DNA of 64,000 bases, from NCBI GenBank assembly GCA_026214975.1, contig CM047810.1, positions 40,878,113 through 40,942,112 on the forward strand. Reading direction: 5' to 3'. Shown here piece by piece: positions 1 through 9,861 of the stretch. This stretch comes from Gentiana macrophylla (taxonomy: Eukaryota > Streptophyta > Magnoliopsida > Gentianales > Gentianaceae). Below the pieces are notes generated by a model. It was not told the origin of the DNA, searched no databases, and saw nothing but the letters and a program-made list of their open reading frames with translations. Position 1 is the stretch's first letter. Every line of letters begins with the position of its first letter. The translations under genes and the position numbers were made by a program.

Positions 1-471
1 CGAGCAACTTCCCATATTGTCCATGCTATCCCGAGATGGGCACCAACCTCCTCCAACCATGCATCAGACTCATCAAACGTCACTGTGTACTCTGGCTCCT
101 CCTCTGGGGTATCGAGACCATAATAATTATTAAGAGTCCCCGGAGTAATTACAATGGATTTGCCACGAACTTGGACTAAATTCGTGTGTGGGTGCACGCG
201 TAAATAAGAATAAAACTCTCTTACCCAGTCGACATTAACTTGGCCAGGTGGCGCAACAACCTCTTGCCACCGATAATACTCCACTAGATCGAGCGACTCT
301 TGACCACGATTGGTCAAATCTAATCCCGAGCCCGGTGTACGGCGAATTGTTGAAGAAATTCCGATAAACCGAAAATACCTCTTGGCTAGCGAATTGCGGC
401 ACCCCGTTGATCAAGGGTATGACATCATTGACTGCTTCAAACTGTGCAGAGGATCATCGTCTTGGTGGCAT
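1..471 (-). pseudogene. Fragment of a putative plant transposon protein / gag-like ORF
   Basis: Read on the minus strand, an ATG at 471 (MPPRR) is followed at once by a frame break. From about 412 to the window start another frame is open. It contains KRYFRFI, then YYRWQEVV, VDWVREFYSYLRVHP, a VRGKSIVITPGTLNNYYGL segment and an acidic tail. The WVREFY...VRGK.V.I....LN.YYGL pattern is what I recognise from the 'putative plant transposon protein' domain (Pfam Transposase_32), often found in Athila/Tat-type gypsy derivatives. A frameshift or stop separates the start codon from the domain, and the 3' part lies outside the window, so it is broken or at least incomplete. A TATA-like box and pyrimidine-rich leader lie upstream (about 472-850). 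The family call is from memory of the motif. Confidence 0.5.
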
Positions 472-521
472 AATTGCGAATCGAGCGAGCAGCGGCCGAT
501 GAGAGATGCAAGAAGATGAAG

Positions 522-581
522 CTCTCGGTCGACCGAGAGAATGGCCTCGGTTGACCGAGCAGAAAGGTTCGGTCGACCGAA
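522..581. repeat. Three phased palindromes around CGGTCGACCG
   Basis: Palindromes CTCTCGGTCGACCGAGAG (522-539), CTCGGTTGACCGAG (546-559, one mismatch) and TTCGGTCGACCGAA (568-581) lie with centres 22 bp apart. They sit in the leader of the minus-strand ORF that starts at 471. The same motif recurs with the same 22-bp spacing at 2810-2845, 5493-5549 and 6068-6103. Confidence 0.9.
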
Positions 582-1040
582 CTGATGAAGCTCTGCTGCT
601 GAGGTTCAGGTCTTCCCTGTGACAGCCTGGGTTGGATAATCCTTCAGAGATATGAACAATCACAACTTGTGATATTGGAGGGGATCATTTAGATTACTAT
701 CCCCAATCTTGGGTGGATGGAAAGTATTAGAAAGATTGGAAATGGGAATTAATGGAGAGAAGAAGAAGAAGAAGAAAATTGGGGATTTGGAGAAGATGAA
801 GATTTTGTGGTGTGGAAATGATGAAGAGAAAAAGGAGGTTTAAATAGAAAGATGTGGAAAGTGAAAGGATTGAAATGGTGGAAGGTGATTGGTGGAGATA
901 GAAAGGCAAGGATTGAGGAGTGGAATGGTTTTGTTGGAGGAATAAATTAATGGGGGAAATGAAAAGGTGGATTGGGAAATGAAAAATGAGGATGTGTAAA
1001 AATAAATGATAGTTGACCTCCTCAATTTGATACACACGAA
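582..1040 (-). promoter_or_regulatory. TATA-like box and CT-rich leader
   Basis: On the minus strand TATTTAAA (839-846) is followed by a strongly pyrimidine-rich leader (purine-rich on plus, about 750-1000) and then the ORF start at 471. A TATA box, a CT-rich 5' leader and a start codon in that order look like a plant promoter or retroelement leader. Transcription has not been shown. The short reading frames here are low-complexity shadows. Confidence 0.4.
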
Positions 1041-1440
1041 ATTTTCAAGCTAGAACACATAAGTCTATCAAAATTATTATGTCACAATTTGAAAAATCCT
1101 CACCTCAAAAATCGAATAATCCAACCACAATCCATCAACATATAAATCATCACCTTTTCCAAATAATACAAATTTGAAACTAAGCATCTTTTCACCAAAT
1201 TCTCATCATCAATACATTTTATAATGATTTCTCTTCCTACTCTACTTCACGTTAAAATGATTCGAGTAAAAAAACTTTTTGCACATCCATAACCTAATGG
1301 TCATTGGAACACGGCAAAAATAAAAAAAAAAGCTCTCGTCATTCTACGTTACTTTTATTCATACTAAAAATAAAGATGAAATAAAATAAAATAAATGAAA
1401 CGAAAGAATTCTAAATTTTTGAGTCTATAGCTCGACTTCC
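1041..1440. other. AT-rich spacer, no gene seen
   Basis: AT-rich sequence with A runs (for example 1320-1332) and no persuasive coding or RNA signal on either strand. It lies inside the minus-strand gypsy-derived block. Confidence 0.5.
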
Positions 1441-2290
1441 AAAATCATCACTCCTAAACACGCCGCCTTGACTTGCCAGGTTTTCACCCGGCCACTTTCA
1501 CCGAAAAAGTTTTATCGTCCTTTTCCACAAGTGCCCTTCCTTTGGAATTTAGTCCAGTGAAAAGACAGCCGAATTGACCATCCAGACAAGCGCCGACTTT
1601 TGGATTCATCTCGATTTCGATGAGCTTTTGTTACGAACTCTCTAGTTCGTTTCTTCGCTCTGGTCCTCCTATCCTTAGGTAGGTCTCTGACTTCAATATT
1701 GGTCGAAATTTGGTGCAGGTGGTGACCTATTTCGGCTTAGAATAGTAAGGACTTCCTCTCGTCTTTATCATCGACATTATCATCAAACATCCTTTCTAGA
1801 CCTTGAGTGGCATCAAGCTTCTCCGAACCAACTACTTCTAACACATTCACACTTACTTACGTGCACAGGAAATTCGGACTTGTTATCCCATAACACTCGG
1901 AACCCTTGGCGTCAAACAATACTATCTCATGTCCGGTCATCCGTATGAAGGCTCTAGCGGTGTTGATAAACGATCTACCCAAAATGATTGGGCATTCAGG
2001 ATGTTCCTCGATTTCCATTACCACTATGTCTATCTTAAACCGTAATTGCCCCACACCAATAATCATGTTGTTCGATCTCTCGGTCATGATTGTCCTAGTT
2101 CCATCCGCTAATCTAACTTGGAGCGGGGTGTTAGTGGGTGTTAAAATGGAATTCCTATCACAAAGGCTTTTAGGAAAGATATTAAGGCTCGAACCGAATC
2201 AATCAAGGCTAAACCTAAGTGGGTTTGTTCTAGGGTTACTCCAACCATAAAAGCTCCTGGAGTCGCTAACTTTTGCATCATCGAGACTCG
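1441..2290 (-). pseudogene. Gypsy (Athila/Tat-type) retropepsin with frameshift
   Basis: The minus strand encodes an aspartic protease of the LTR-retrotransposon type. The 76-residue open part (2087-1857) has the flap/C-terminal hallmark DIVVMEIEEHPECPIILGRS followed by FINTARAFI. Upstream, about 2215-2150, an LIDS active-site segment is interrupted by a one-base frameshift that converts the usual D-S/T-G triad and breaks the link to the downstream frame. An LADGTR segment precedes the open part. Downstream (1850-1450) the sequence continues with a charged region and stops. No reverse transcriptase or integrase follows before the window start, so this looks like a gag-protease-only, non-autonomous copy. 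Clade assignment rests on the ILGR motif and the tRNA-Asp PBS at 2996. Confidence 0.75.
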
Positions 2291-2369
2291 TCTTTAATCA
2301 ATATTTCGCTCTCTAGAACAGATGACAATAGGGCTCTCCATAGTTGCGCTACCCCTCGACTTTGATTCT

Positions 2370-2618
2370 ATCTCGGACATGTAATCATCATAATCTAAAG
2401 TGAATCGAATCGAAGAAATTTCCTCCTGGATTCGAAATAGACATACCTCTTTGCCAATAGGCTTCTTTAGCCTCCCTCGATTTCCTTGCCTCTCGGATTT
2501 TCGCTTTCATCTTTTCTATCCTTTCTATGAGCTTTGGTGTTAACGGCTTTTTAGGTGTAGTTTTGGTTCGTAAAACCTTGACTTCTTCTTGGCCTTTGAT
2601 AAAATCATTTGATGACAT
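2370..2618 (-). pseudogene. Short basic ORF upstream of the protease (gag-like)
   Basis: A 76-codon minus-strand ORF starts at an ATG (2618) in the right position for the first ORF after the PBS (2996-3013) and palindrome-bearing leader. It is lysine/arginine-rich and predicted helical (residues about 8-50: KTTPKKPLTPKLIERIEKMK). No zinc knuckle is visible. A frameshift near 2395 separates it from an acidic stretch (DYDDYMSEIES) leading towards the protease. I infer it is a reduced gag remnant. Sequence identity alone does not prove this. Confidence 0.4.
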
Positions 2619-2809
2619 TTTGCTGATCTTGAGCAGGTTAAGTGAGTGATTTACTCCGAATTATCTGCAATATTTGAAAAACAATAAACAATTAGTAAAT
2701 TGACAAACAGTATGATTGCTTATACTGTTGTCAAACTTACAGCCTACAAACAGGGGGAAACGGAATACTGGGGAAACGACATTGTATATAAAATTAAAGC
2801 TGGAAAAGG

Positions 2810-2845
2810 CTCGGTCGACCGAGTACATACGTTCGGTCGACCGAA
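2810..2845. repeat. Pair of phased palindromes around CGGTCGACCG
   Basis: CTCGGTCGACCGAG (2810-2823) and TTCGGTCGACCGAA (2832-2845) are perfect palindromes with centres exactly 22 bp apart, in the leader between the PBS and the first minus-strand ORF. Confidence 0.95.
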
Positions 2846-2995
2846 CAAATATCTTCCCCATTCCTGCTCTAATCCTTTAACAGCATACAAGTACAGATAA
2901 TTTGTCAAGAGAAAAATAAATAATTCAACTAAAAACAATAAAGAAAGAACGAAGTAGATAAAAATAATTATTTAAACAATCATTGGGCCATTGAT

Positions 2996-3013
2996 TCCCC
3001 GGCAACGGCGCCA
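2996..3013 (-). other. Primer binding site, tRNA-Asp type
   Basis: The minus strand reads TGGCGCCGTTGCCGGGGA, the classic PBS complementary to the 3' end of tRNA-Asp used by Athila/Tat-type gypsy elements. It lies 6 bp inside the LTR end at 3020, which fixes the element orientation as minus. Confidence 0.9.
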
Positions 3014-3019
3014 AAAACT

Positions 3020-4740
3020 TGATTGCGGTCTGATCAGGTTATAAATTTATTTTACTTGACCACCAAATACTAGCAATAGCACTAGGTACATGATGCACGT
3101 AGATCAAGTAATAATTAAAAGTACTTGACCACCATAAACCAATACTAGCAAGAGGACTAGGTCCATCATAGTATATAATATATAGTGAATCAAGGTCGAT
3201 CCCCACAGGAACCAAATTGTGGATCATTTTATATACAAACAATTAATTATTCATATCAAGGACACAAAGGCGGTCTACGACCAGCGAAGTACAAGAAAAG
3301 TAAAGGACACAACTCGACACAACACATAAACAACGTAATTAACCTCTCCCAATTATTATGTTATCGTTTGGATCTAGAGATTCTATATAATTAAGCTAGA
3401 CTCGACAACTATTAATCCGATTCGTATTTCTTTTATATTGACTACGGGAGTCATCCACAAAATAGATCTAGCTCGGTTAGGCCATCTAGATCATCGTGTC
3501 TCCATTACGTGACTTCACATTTTTAGTCTCCATCTCATATAACTTCTGACACATTTACGAAACTAGGGATGCCGGTATAAACCGTAACCTCATCTAAGCA
3601 ACATTCCTATGATTAGGCGTACTTTTAGACACCGATTCAATCTCTCGTCCTAAATAACAATAACTTTTTAGGTCTCATGTTAAATTACGATGACAAATAA
3701 TTAAGTTGATCAAGTTTAATTACTCGTTTAAATTACAAAGCGAGAGAACCTGACGTAGTCGTAGCCATACCTACTAAGATAAGAAATTCTAGGTGGACAA
3801 TCACACCATAAAGACTTGGCTAGATTGACGCGGCGAAAACCTAAATCTTAGCGTTTCTACATACGTAACGGATAAAATAGAGACTCATAAAGCAATTATA
3901 TAGATCTACTAAAAACACGGTTGCCGATCATACCGAAGTCATCTATAGGTCACCGGATAACAGATCTGGGCGTTTGGATCCTTATAGACAAGGAATCCCC
4001 ACTGCCTCATATCGTATCCTTAGATCTACATCGTCCGGTGAAGAACGAACAACCTCAAACGATAAACAATAATTGGGGGCTTAATTACAAAGAACTAAGA
4101 ATAAATAAATACAAGAACTTACATTATTGCAGATCTTGCATAAAAACTGCTCTAAGAAAAACTGAGAATTTTATTATAAACTGAAAAGTGTATATGGTCG
4201 AGTGTGGTGTGTATGGCGTGTAATACATGCCTTTATTTATAGGTGTTCAAGCTAATTAAGAGATATACTTTAAAATGTCAAAACAAATAAGAGATAACTC
4301 TCGGCCGATCTCCAATTAAAAGATAAAATGCGCTTCTAGAATGCATATCCTCATTGGCGCCATCTTTGAGTGGTTTGCCATGCTTATCCGATCTTTTCGT
4401 GCTAATCCGATATTTATCTTAATTTTCCTTTGATTTATCTTGAGATTTAATTCTTCCATTTGTATTTATCCTCCATAATTATCCAAATCTGCAAAATAGA
4501 TATTTATCCCAAAATAAATCATATTTAAATAAACGGATAAATATAATAAAAGCGGATAAATACCGATTTATAAATAAAAGCAGATAAATACCATAAAAAT
4601 GGATAAATACCAAATTATATTTTATAAATCACAAAACATTAAATAATACATATAAACATGTGATTTAATATAAAATACATATTATTAATCTCGATTTAAG
4701 GTCAACGTTGATGACTTTTACGGGTATAATTTGACCGTCA
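3020..4740 (-). mobile_element. 5' LTR of a minus-strand gypsy element (Athila/Tat type)
   Basis: A 1,721-bp unit begins TG and ends CA on plus. Its ends are imperfect inverted repeats (TGATTGCGGTC at 3020, GACCGTCATCA at 4730-4740). It abuts the tRNA-Asp PBS. It contains AT-rich stretches and no gene. The short reading frames inside are not coding. A related, diverged copy follows directly at 4741-6391. The boundaries are firm because both TG/CA ends and the PBS spacing agree. Confidence 0.8.
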
Positions 4741-5492
4741 TCAGTACATCATAGCATAGCGATGGTAAATCAAGGTCGATCCCTCAGGGAATCAAAATGT
4801 GGACCCTAGGTTTAAATAATTAACTCACCTAATTCGTTATTGGACAACAGTCTAAGACCAACATAAAAGACAAAATAAGATAAACAAACTCAAACTAAAA
4901 AGACACAAACATAATTAACCTTCCAATTACCAACGTTATCGTTTGGACCAAGACAACTTATATAAGATAACCTAACTCATTAATCATCAATGGTTTGTAT
5001 TCATATTTAATTGGCTACGGGAGTCATCCCCTTAACTTGACTTAGCACCGGTTAGGTTACTAGATCACTGTGATATTGTTACGTGACTTCACCTTTTGGG
5101 TTTCCATCTCATATAACTCACACGCTTATTAAGGATGCCGATATTAACCGTACACCTCGCTTAGGCAACATTCCTATGGTTAGGCGTACTTTCTAAACGA
5201 TCGCTCAAGCCCTCGTCCTATTAACAATTACTTGGTTAGTTTCTTGTTAATCTACGATTTACGTATGACTAGGTGTCGACAATTCCCTAATACAAAACTA
5301 ATCTAGATCTTGCTGAAAGTCCCGAAAGATCGTTCATGAGCCGAACTAGACGTCTTATATTGGTATTTCCTAATAATACGCTAGTGAAAAACTGACGAGC
5401 GACGTAGCCGTAGCCATACCTACTGAGAAAGTAAATTCAACTAGGTTAGACCCACCATAAAGACGTGGCAGACTTAACTGACAGAATTAGGG

Positions 5493-5549
5493 CTCGGTCG
5501 ACCGAGTGAAGTAGCTCGGTCGACCGAACGACTCTGCTCGGTCACCCAG
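5493..5549. repeat. Three phased palindromes
   Basis: CTCGGTCGACCGAG (5493-5506), CTCGGTCGACCGAA (5515-5528) and a decayed third unit CTCGGTCACCCAG (5537-5549) have centres 22 bp apart, as in the other arrays of this window. Confidence 0.9.
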
Positions 5550-6067
5550 ACGAATTCAACCCTAATTACATCCTAGAAATAACCTCTCAGTGTTTCCTTA
5601 TACAGAACAGATTAAACAACAATTCATACATCACTTATATAAACTATCATAGATACACATTAATTAAATCTAGTAGAGTCATGAATAAATCTAGATTATG
5701 ACGTAGGTCATGGGATCCTCATTGATAAGGTGTCACCACCACCTAACGTCATAGCCGAGAATCACATCATCTAGCTATATTTAATTAATTCAAACGATAA
5801 GAACGTAATTGGAAGAATTAATTACTTAAAAATAAAACATGAAGATTAAGGGCTTACATTGTTGCAAATTACTAACTCTTTGAAAAACTCTCAATTTGTT
5901 GTGCTCTTTTATGAATGATTGAATCAATGTATGAATGAATAAATAATACTAATGACAATGTGTTTATATAGAGCTCAAAACCGACTTAGAAACCGACTAA
6001 GGATCGGATTCCCTAAACCCTAACCGACTTAAGTAGTGTGTTGGACTCTGTTGGGCTTTTAAGTCCA

Positions 6068-6103
6068 CTCGGTCGACCGAATAGCTGGGCTCGGTCGACC
6101 GAG
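6068..6103. repeat. Pair of phased palindromes
   Basis: CTCGGTCGACCGAA (6068-6081) and CTCGGTCGACCGAG (6090-6103) have centres 22 bp apart. They lie in the second LTR-like copy, 574-575 bp from the array at 5493. Confidence 0.95.
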
Positions 6104-6391
6104 CCTTCCGCTATACGGGCTCCGTCTTCTATCTTCTCTGGGCTCTGTCTTGTCTGGATCTTTAATTCCTTCTCCGTAGTCCGTCCATAACGCCCATCAG
6201 ATTTATCATACAAAAACATAGTTTGTAATACCAAATACTTGATAAATTACCGAAATGCATAATAATAAATCGTAACACGGGGTATATCTAAATTAGGCAC
6301 TTAACGACTTATTATCACTCTCTTAAGGTTATTTTACATCAAAATCAAGGGTAAAGATTGCAGAATAATGGGTACAAATCGACCGTCATCA

Positions 6392-6640
6392 ATTCCCGAG
6401 ATTTATCGTTAGTTACCTCAATCCACTCCCCCACTTCACTCGAATATCGGGATTCATATACACAAAATCACGCCATTATGTCATGAAATCCTTCCACATT
6501 CAAACCACGTTCACACTACCCAAACCATCCTATATAAACAACACATAGAGGTATTTCAGAAATCTTTACGCTCTCTTGCAAATCAAAAATTCTTTTGCAA
6601 ATTTGAAGCTCCCCTTAAAAAATTCTCTTACCTTCCAACA
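6392..6640 (+). promoter_or_regulatory. Promoter-like region with TATA box before the third ORF
   Basis: CTATATAAAC (6530-6539) lies about 105 bp upstream of the ATG at 6641. The interval is AC-rich and CT-rich, and the start context is CAACAATGGC, as in plant mRNAs. This resembles a complete core promoter and short 5' UTR. Transcription is inferred only from these signals. Confidence 0.45.
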
Positions 6641-9600
6641 ATGGCTTTATCCTCCTCAAACACCCAAGCTGGATATGAAAATTCGATTGCTACTGGATCG
6701 TTCTTTCAGGAAGAACACTATATAAAACTATGCGGAAATGATGAGGAAGCAAATCGCTTGGCAGCTGGATGCAAAAACCTAAGATTATCAACGTTTCTAA
6801 ATCCTTCAATCACTGAAATCTGTTATGAAAGTCTAATCTCCTTCTGGAAAACTGTAAAACATGTTTCTGGGCTCCTTGTAGAAGAAGGCGATGAATGGGA
6901 GGAAGACAAGATTGTTGCATCTGTCAACGGCACATAAGTGGTCATCATGGCAAAGGTAATTCGTACTCACCTTAAACTTTCAAATAAGGGTCAAGCAAAA
7001 GTGACATTGGTACCACAAAACTTGGATGACTTCTGGACAACAATCGCCAAAACTGCAAATCCAGGATCTTTGAAGGTCAATTGCCTCAGATCTGCACTAA
7101 AGAAACCATTCAGTGAGTTCAGTGCCCTAATTGGAAAGAGCATTGAAGGAAAGCTAGGGGCAAATAATGTCATGACAGAAGCCAGAATGCGACTGATGGG
7201 AATCATCTACAACAATTTGGAATTCAACTAGGCAACGTACTTCTTCTTGAGAATCAAAGAGCAAATTCAAGGAGAAGCTAATGCGGCCAAAAAGAGGATA
7301 GCAGAAAGGAAGAAAAAGAAAGGCCAATTTTGGATGAAAAAGTCATATAGGATTCAGTTGCACTATTTGCTACAATGTCTCCATGTTCCTGTTGTAAAAC
7401 TCCACAAACTGCATGAATCCAAAGTCATGTTTATATTACCTATGTCAAACAGCTAAAGAAAGAAGAAGGAGGGAAGAGAAAGAAAACCACAACACATCCC
7501 TCTGGCCAAAGAAAGAAACAAAAAGTTCAAAGAAACTTGGACAAAGAAAACTTTGGACGGTTAATTGATGAAGAAGAAGCAGAAGATTCTGAAAGTGAAG
7601 CAGAACAACAACAGGAAGAAAGTGGCAGTGAAAATGAACAACCTTCACATAAGAAGACTGCAAGTGATGCTGGAGATAATGATGCAGAAACTCCAAAAGA
7701 ACCTGCGCAAATGTCTGCAAATGACATTGATGATAGAATTGCAGAATATCTTGAGTGGAAGGAAGGGGATTCCAGAACTCAACTTCAAGACTCCGAACGC
7801 ATGCTTTCTGATGAGGCCTGGTTTTTCAATTTTCTGGGAATCGCAACCCTGGTTCGTGTACTTGATGAATCTACACTCTGGGATATGGTTGATGCAGCAA
7901 AGGCAAAACTGCCACAGATCCCTGACCAAGACAGTGATGACTCGGAAGACGGTGAAGATGATCAGGACAATACTGGTCAGGATGATGGTGATGATCATGA
8001 TGACAATGATGATGATAATCCCCACGCTGATGATGGTGATAAACAAGGAGAAGAGGCTACCCCTACACCAGATGCAATTGATGATAACATTCTCCTAAGT
8101 TCGTTTCTACAACCACAAGGTCCAACAACGTCAACACCAGCTGAGACAACCTCACCAACATCACAAACTAAGCCAGCTAACAATCCTGAGCAAATTCCAC
8201 AAACTCCTGTGGATACTACTATTCAGCCGACAATAGTATTAAACATTGGCTCAGCTGCTGCCACTCCAGTCAAGGGAATCCCCAGCACAGAGCAAGAGGG
8301 AATAGCTGTCCAAACTACACCAGAATACACATCCACCCAAATACTTGAAGATTTGGCAGGCGATGCAGATGTTACCCAACATAAAGACAAAGGGCATCAA
8401 ACAGAACTAGAACCAGTTGACACTCGACACAAACTCTCTCAGCTGGCCACTGGCATCTCCAATGAAACTTTTGAAAAAGCAGCAGATCTGCTGGCTGAAG
8501 AATTTGAGCAGTAAGCCATGTACCTCAGATCCATGCCTTCAGCATTTAATGATAAAAGTTACTCTATTGAGCAAAAGTTCCAGGCCATTGCAGAGTATAT
8601 TGATTCGCAGAACATTGTTGTCCAACAACAAGGAAATCTGATGAGACAGCTCAACATCAATATTACTAACAACCTTGCAGATTCACATCTATTGAGTCAA
8701 AATTGGACTCTCTGATTGGAACAGCAGAGGCTACAAATAGCGTCTTACTCCAGCAAAGGGATGATGCTGCCAAAAAGGAGGAAACAAACAAGCCTGAAGG
8801 ATCAACGATAAGACCCCCAAATTTTACAGAGGAACAGCTGAGATCAAGGGACAGAGAAATAAGAATCAGAAATGAAGCAGAGGAGCAGCAAAGAAAGGCT
8901 AGAGATGAAAGAGAAAAGGCCTCAAATGAACCTTGTATAGGATTTCCCCATCCTATTCAAAGAAGGGATGATGATAGAGATAGATCAGGTGGACATCAAA
9001 GACCTGGACAACAAAGATCTGGATCAAGCCATCAAAGGAGGCCAGCAAAAGAACACAGAACTAGCATAAGCAGAGAGAAAAGAAGTTTTCCAACTCACAG
9101 AAACAGGCAAGAATATGAGGCTAAGATCCTAGATCATGCGAGTGAATTCTTCAGAGCTCAAGAAGGGTTGTATCCAAATCTGGCACAACATCAAGCATGG
9201 GTAGACTGACTAAGCTACCAGGATGAACAGAGGAGAGTTGACATGGCAAAAATATACAACGACATCAAAAGACAACATGCTTCTCTCCAGCAAAGTAGTG
9301 GAACCAGCAGACCAAGTTCAGCCATACCACTTTCTGCAAAGGGACCAGAAGACTTGCCAACTGAGCAACAAGAATACTTCAACTATATGGCAAACTTCTT
9401 CAACCCTATGGGGAAAATGAATAAACAAGACCAATGGGGTCTATACAAAAATCTCAAGTTTGCTGACTCACACATTGCAGAAGCTAGAGGGAGACTTGAG
9501 AAGTACTTTGGAGAGCCCAGGGCAAATGAAACTATGCCTGACTTTAACAGACTCTTTGCCAAAAGAATTTTTCAAGGAGTATCTGAATACACTGCTATGG

Positions 9601-9701
9601 CATACTGGAAGTGGAATTTTCCAGAAATCGATTGGAAAGACATTGAGGAGGTTCAGATTACAAAATTCAAAAGGTACAAAGCAGAATTAAGCAAAATGTA
9701 G
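6641..9701 (+). pseudogene. Large third ORF (env-like position) of a Sirevirus-like copia element, broken
   Basis: About 1,010 codons, interrupted by a few lesions. The first frame (6641-7456) reads through single in-frame stops at 6935 and 7229, then a stop at 7454 and a frame change near 7500. 7537-8514 continues past one stop to 8715. A further frame change near 8690 leads to 8703-9701 with one more stop (9207). The N-terminal third contains FLNPSITEICYESLISFWKT, a segment like the folded part of plant retroelement 'mobile'/env-like proteins. The middle is very acidic (Asp/Glu-rich, residues about 440-480), then Pro/Thr/Ser-rich, then a charged helical segment (RDREIRIRNEAEEQQRKARD) and an aromatic-rich C-terminus (AYWKWNFPEIDW). 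It ends 147 bp before the polypurine tract, the position of the env-like ORF in SIRE1-type elements. No signal peptide or membrane segment is obvious. Function unknown. Confidence 0.6.
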
Positions 9702-9847
9702 TTAATGTTCCTTTAGTATGTTTTGAGATCATCCTTTCTGATTGCCCTTAAATGGATGAATAAAATTATTGAGCTATATTATGTTGTTCTTTTATGAATT
9801 TTTTTTTGCATACCTATGTTCAGGCTTATGAGGGTTTTGGCATCATC

Positions 9848-9861
9848 AAAAAAGGGGAAAT
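9848..9861 (+). other. Polypurine tract
   Basis: AAAAAAGGGGAAAT directly precedes the LTR start TGTTAGGAAC and would prime plus-strand DNA synthesis in a copia element. Confidence 0.85.

Larger units (their letters stand above)
4741..6391 (-). mobile_element. Second, partial LTR-like copy of the same family
   Basis: This segment aligns with the preceding LTR from its position about 3163 onward (shared landmark AATCAAGGTCGATCCC at 3187 and 4770) and ends with the same GACCGTCATCA (6381-6391). The first ~145 bp of the LTR are missing, so the copy is 5'-truncated (plus orientation) where it meets the complete LTR. Unlike the first copy it carries two palindrome arrays (5493-5549, 6068-6103). 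It may come from unequal recombination or from one insertion beside an older one. No gene inside. Confidence 0.65.

Noticed and set aside
522..6103. Regularly spaced palindromes as a CRISPR-like array
   Set aside because: Units come in twos or threes, spacers are about 8 bp, and the setting is a plant retrotransposon. There are no cas genes.
7645..8046. 133-residue Ile-rich frame opposite the acidic tract
   Set aside because: It is the antisense shadow of GAT/GAC-rich coding sequence in the third ORF.
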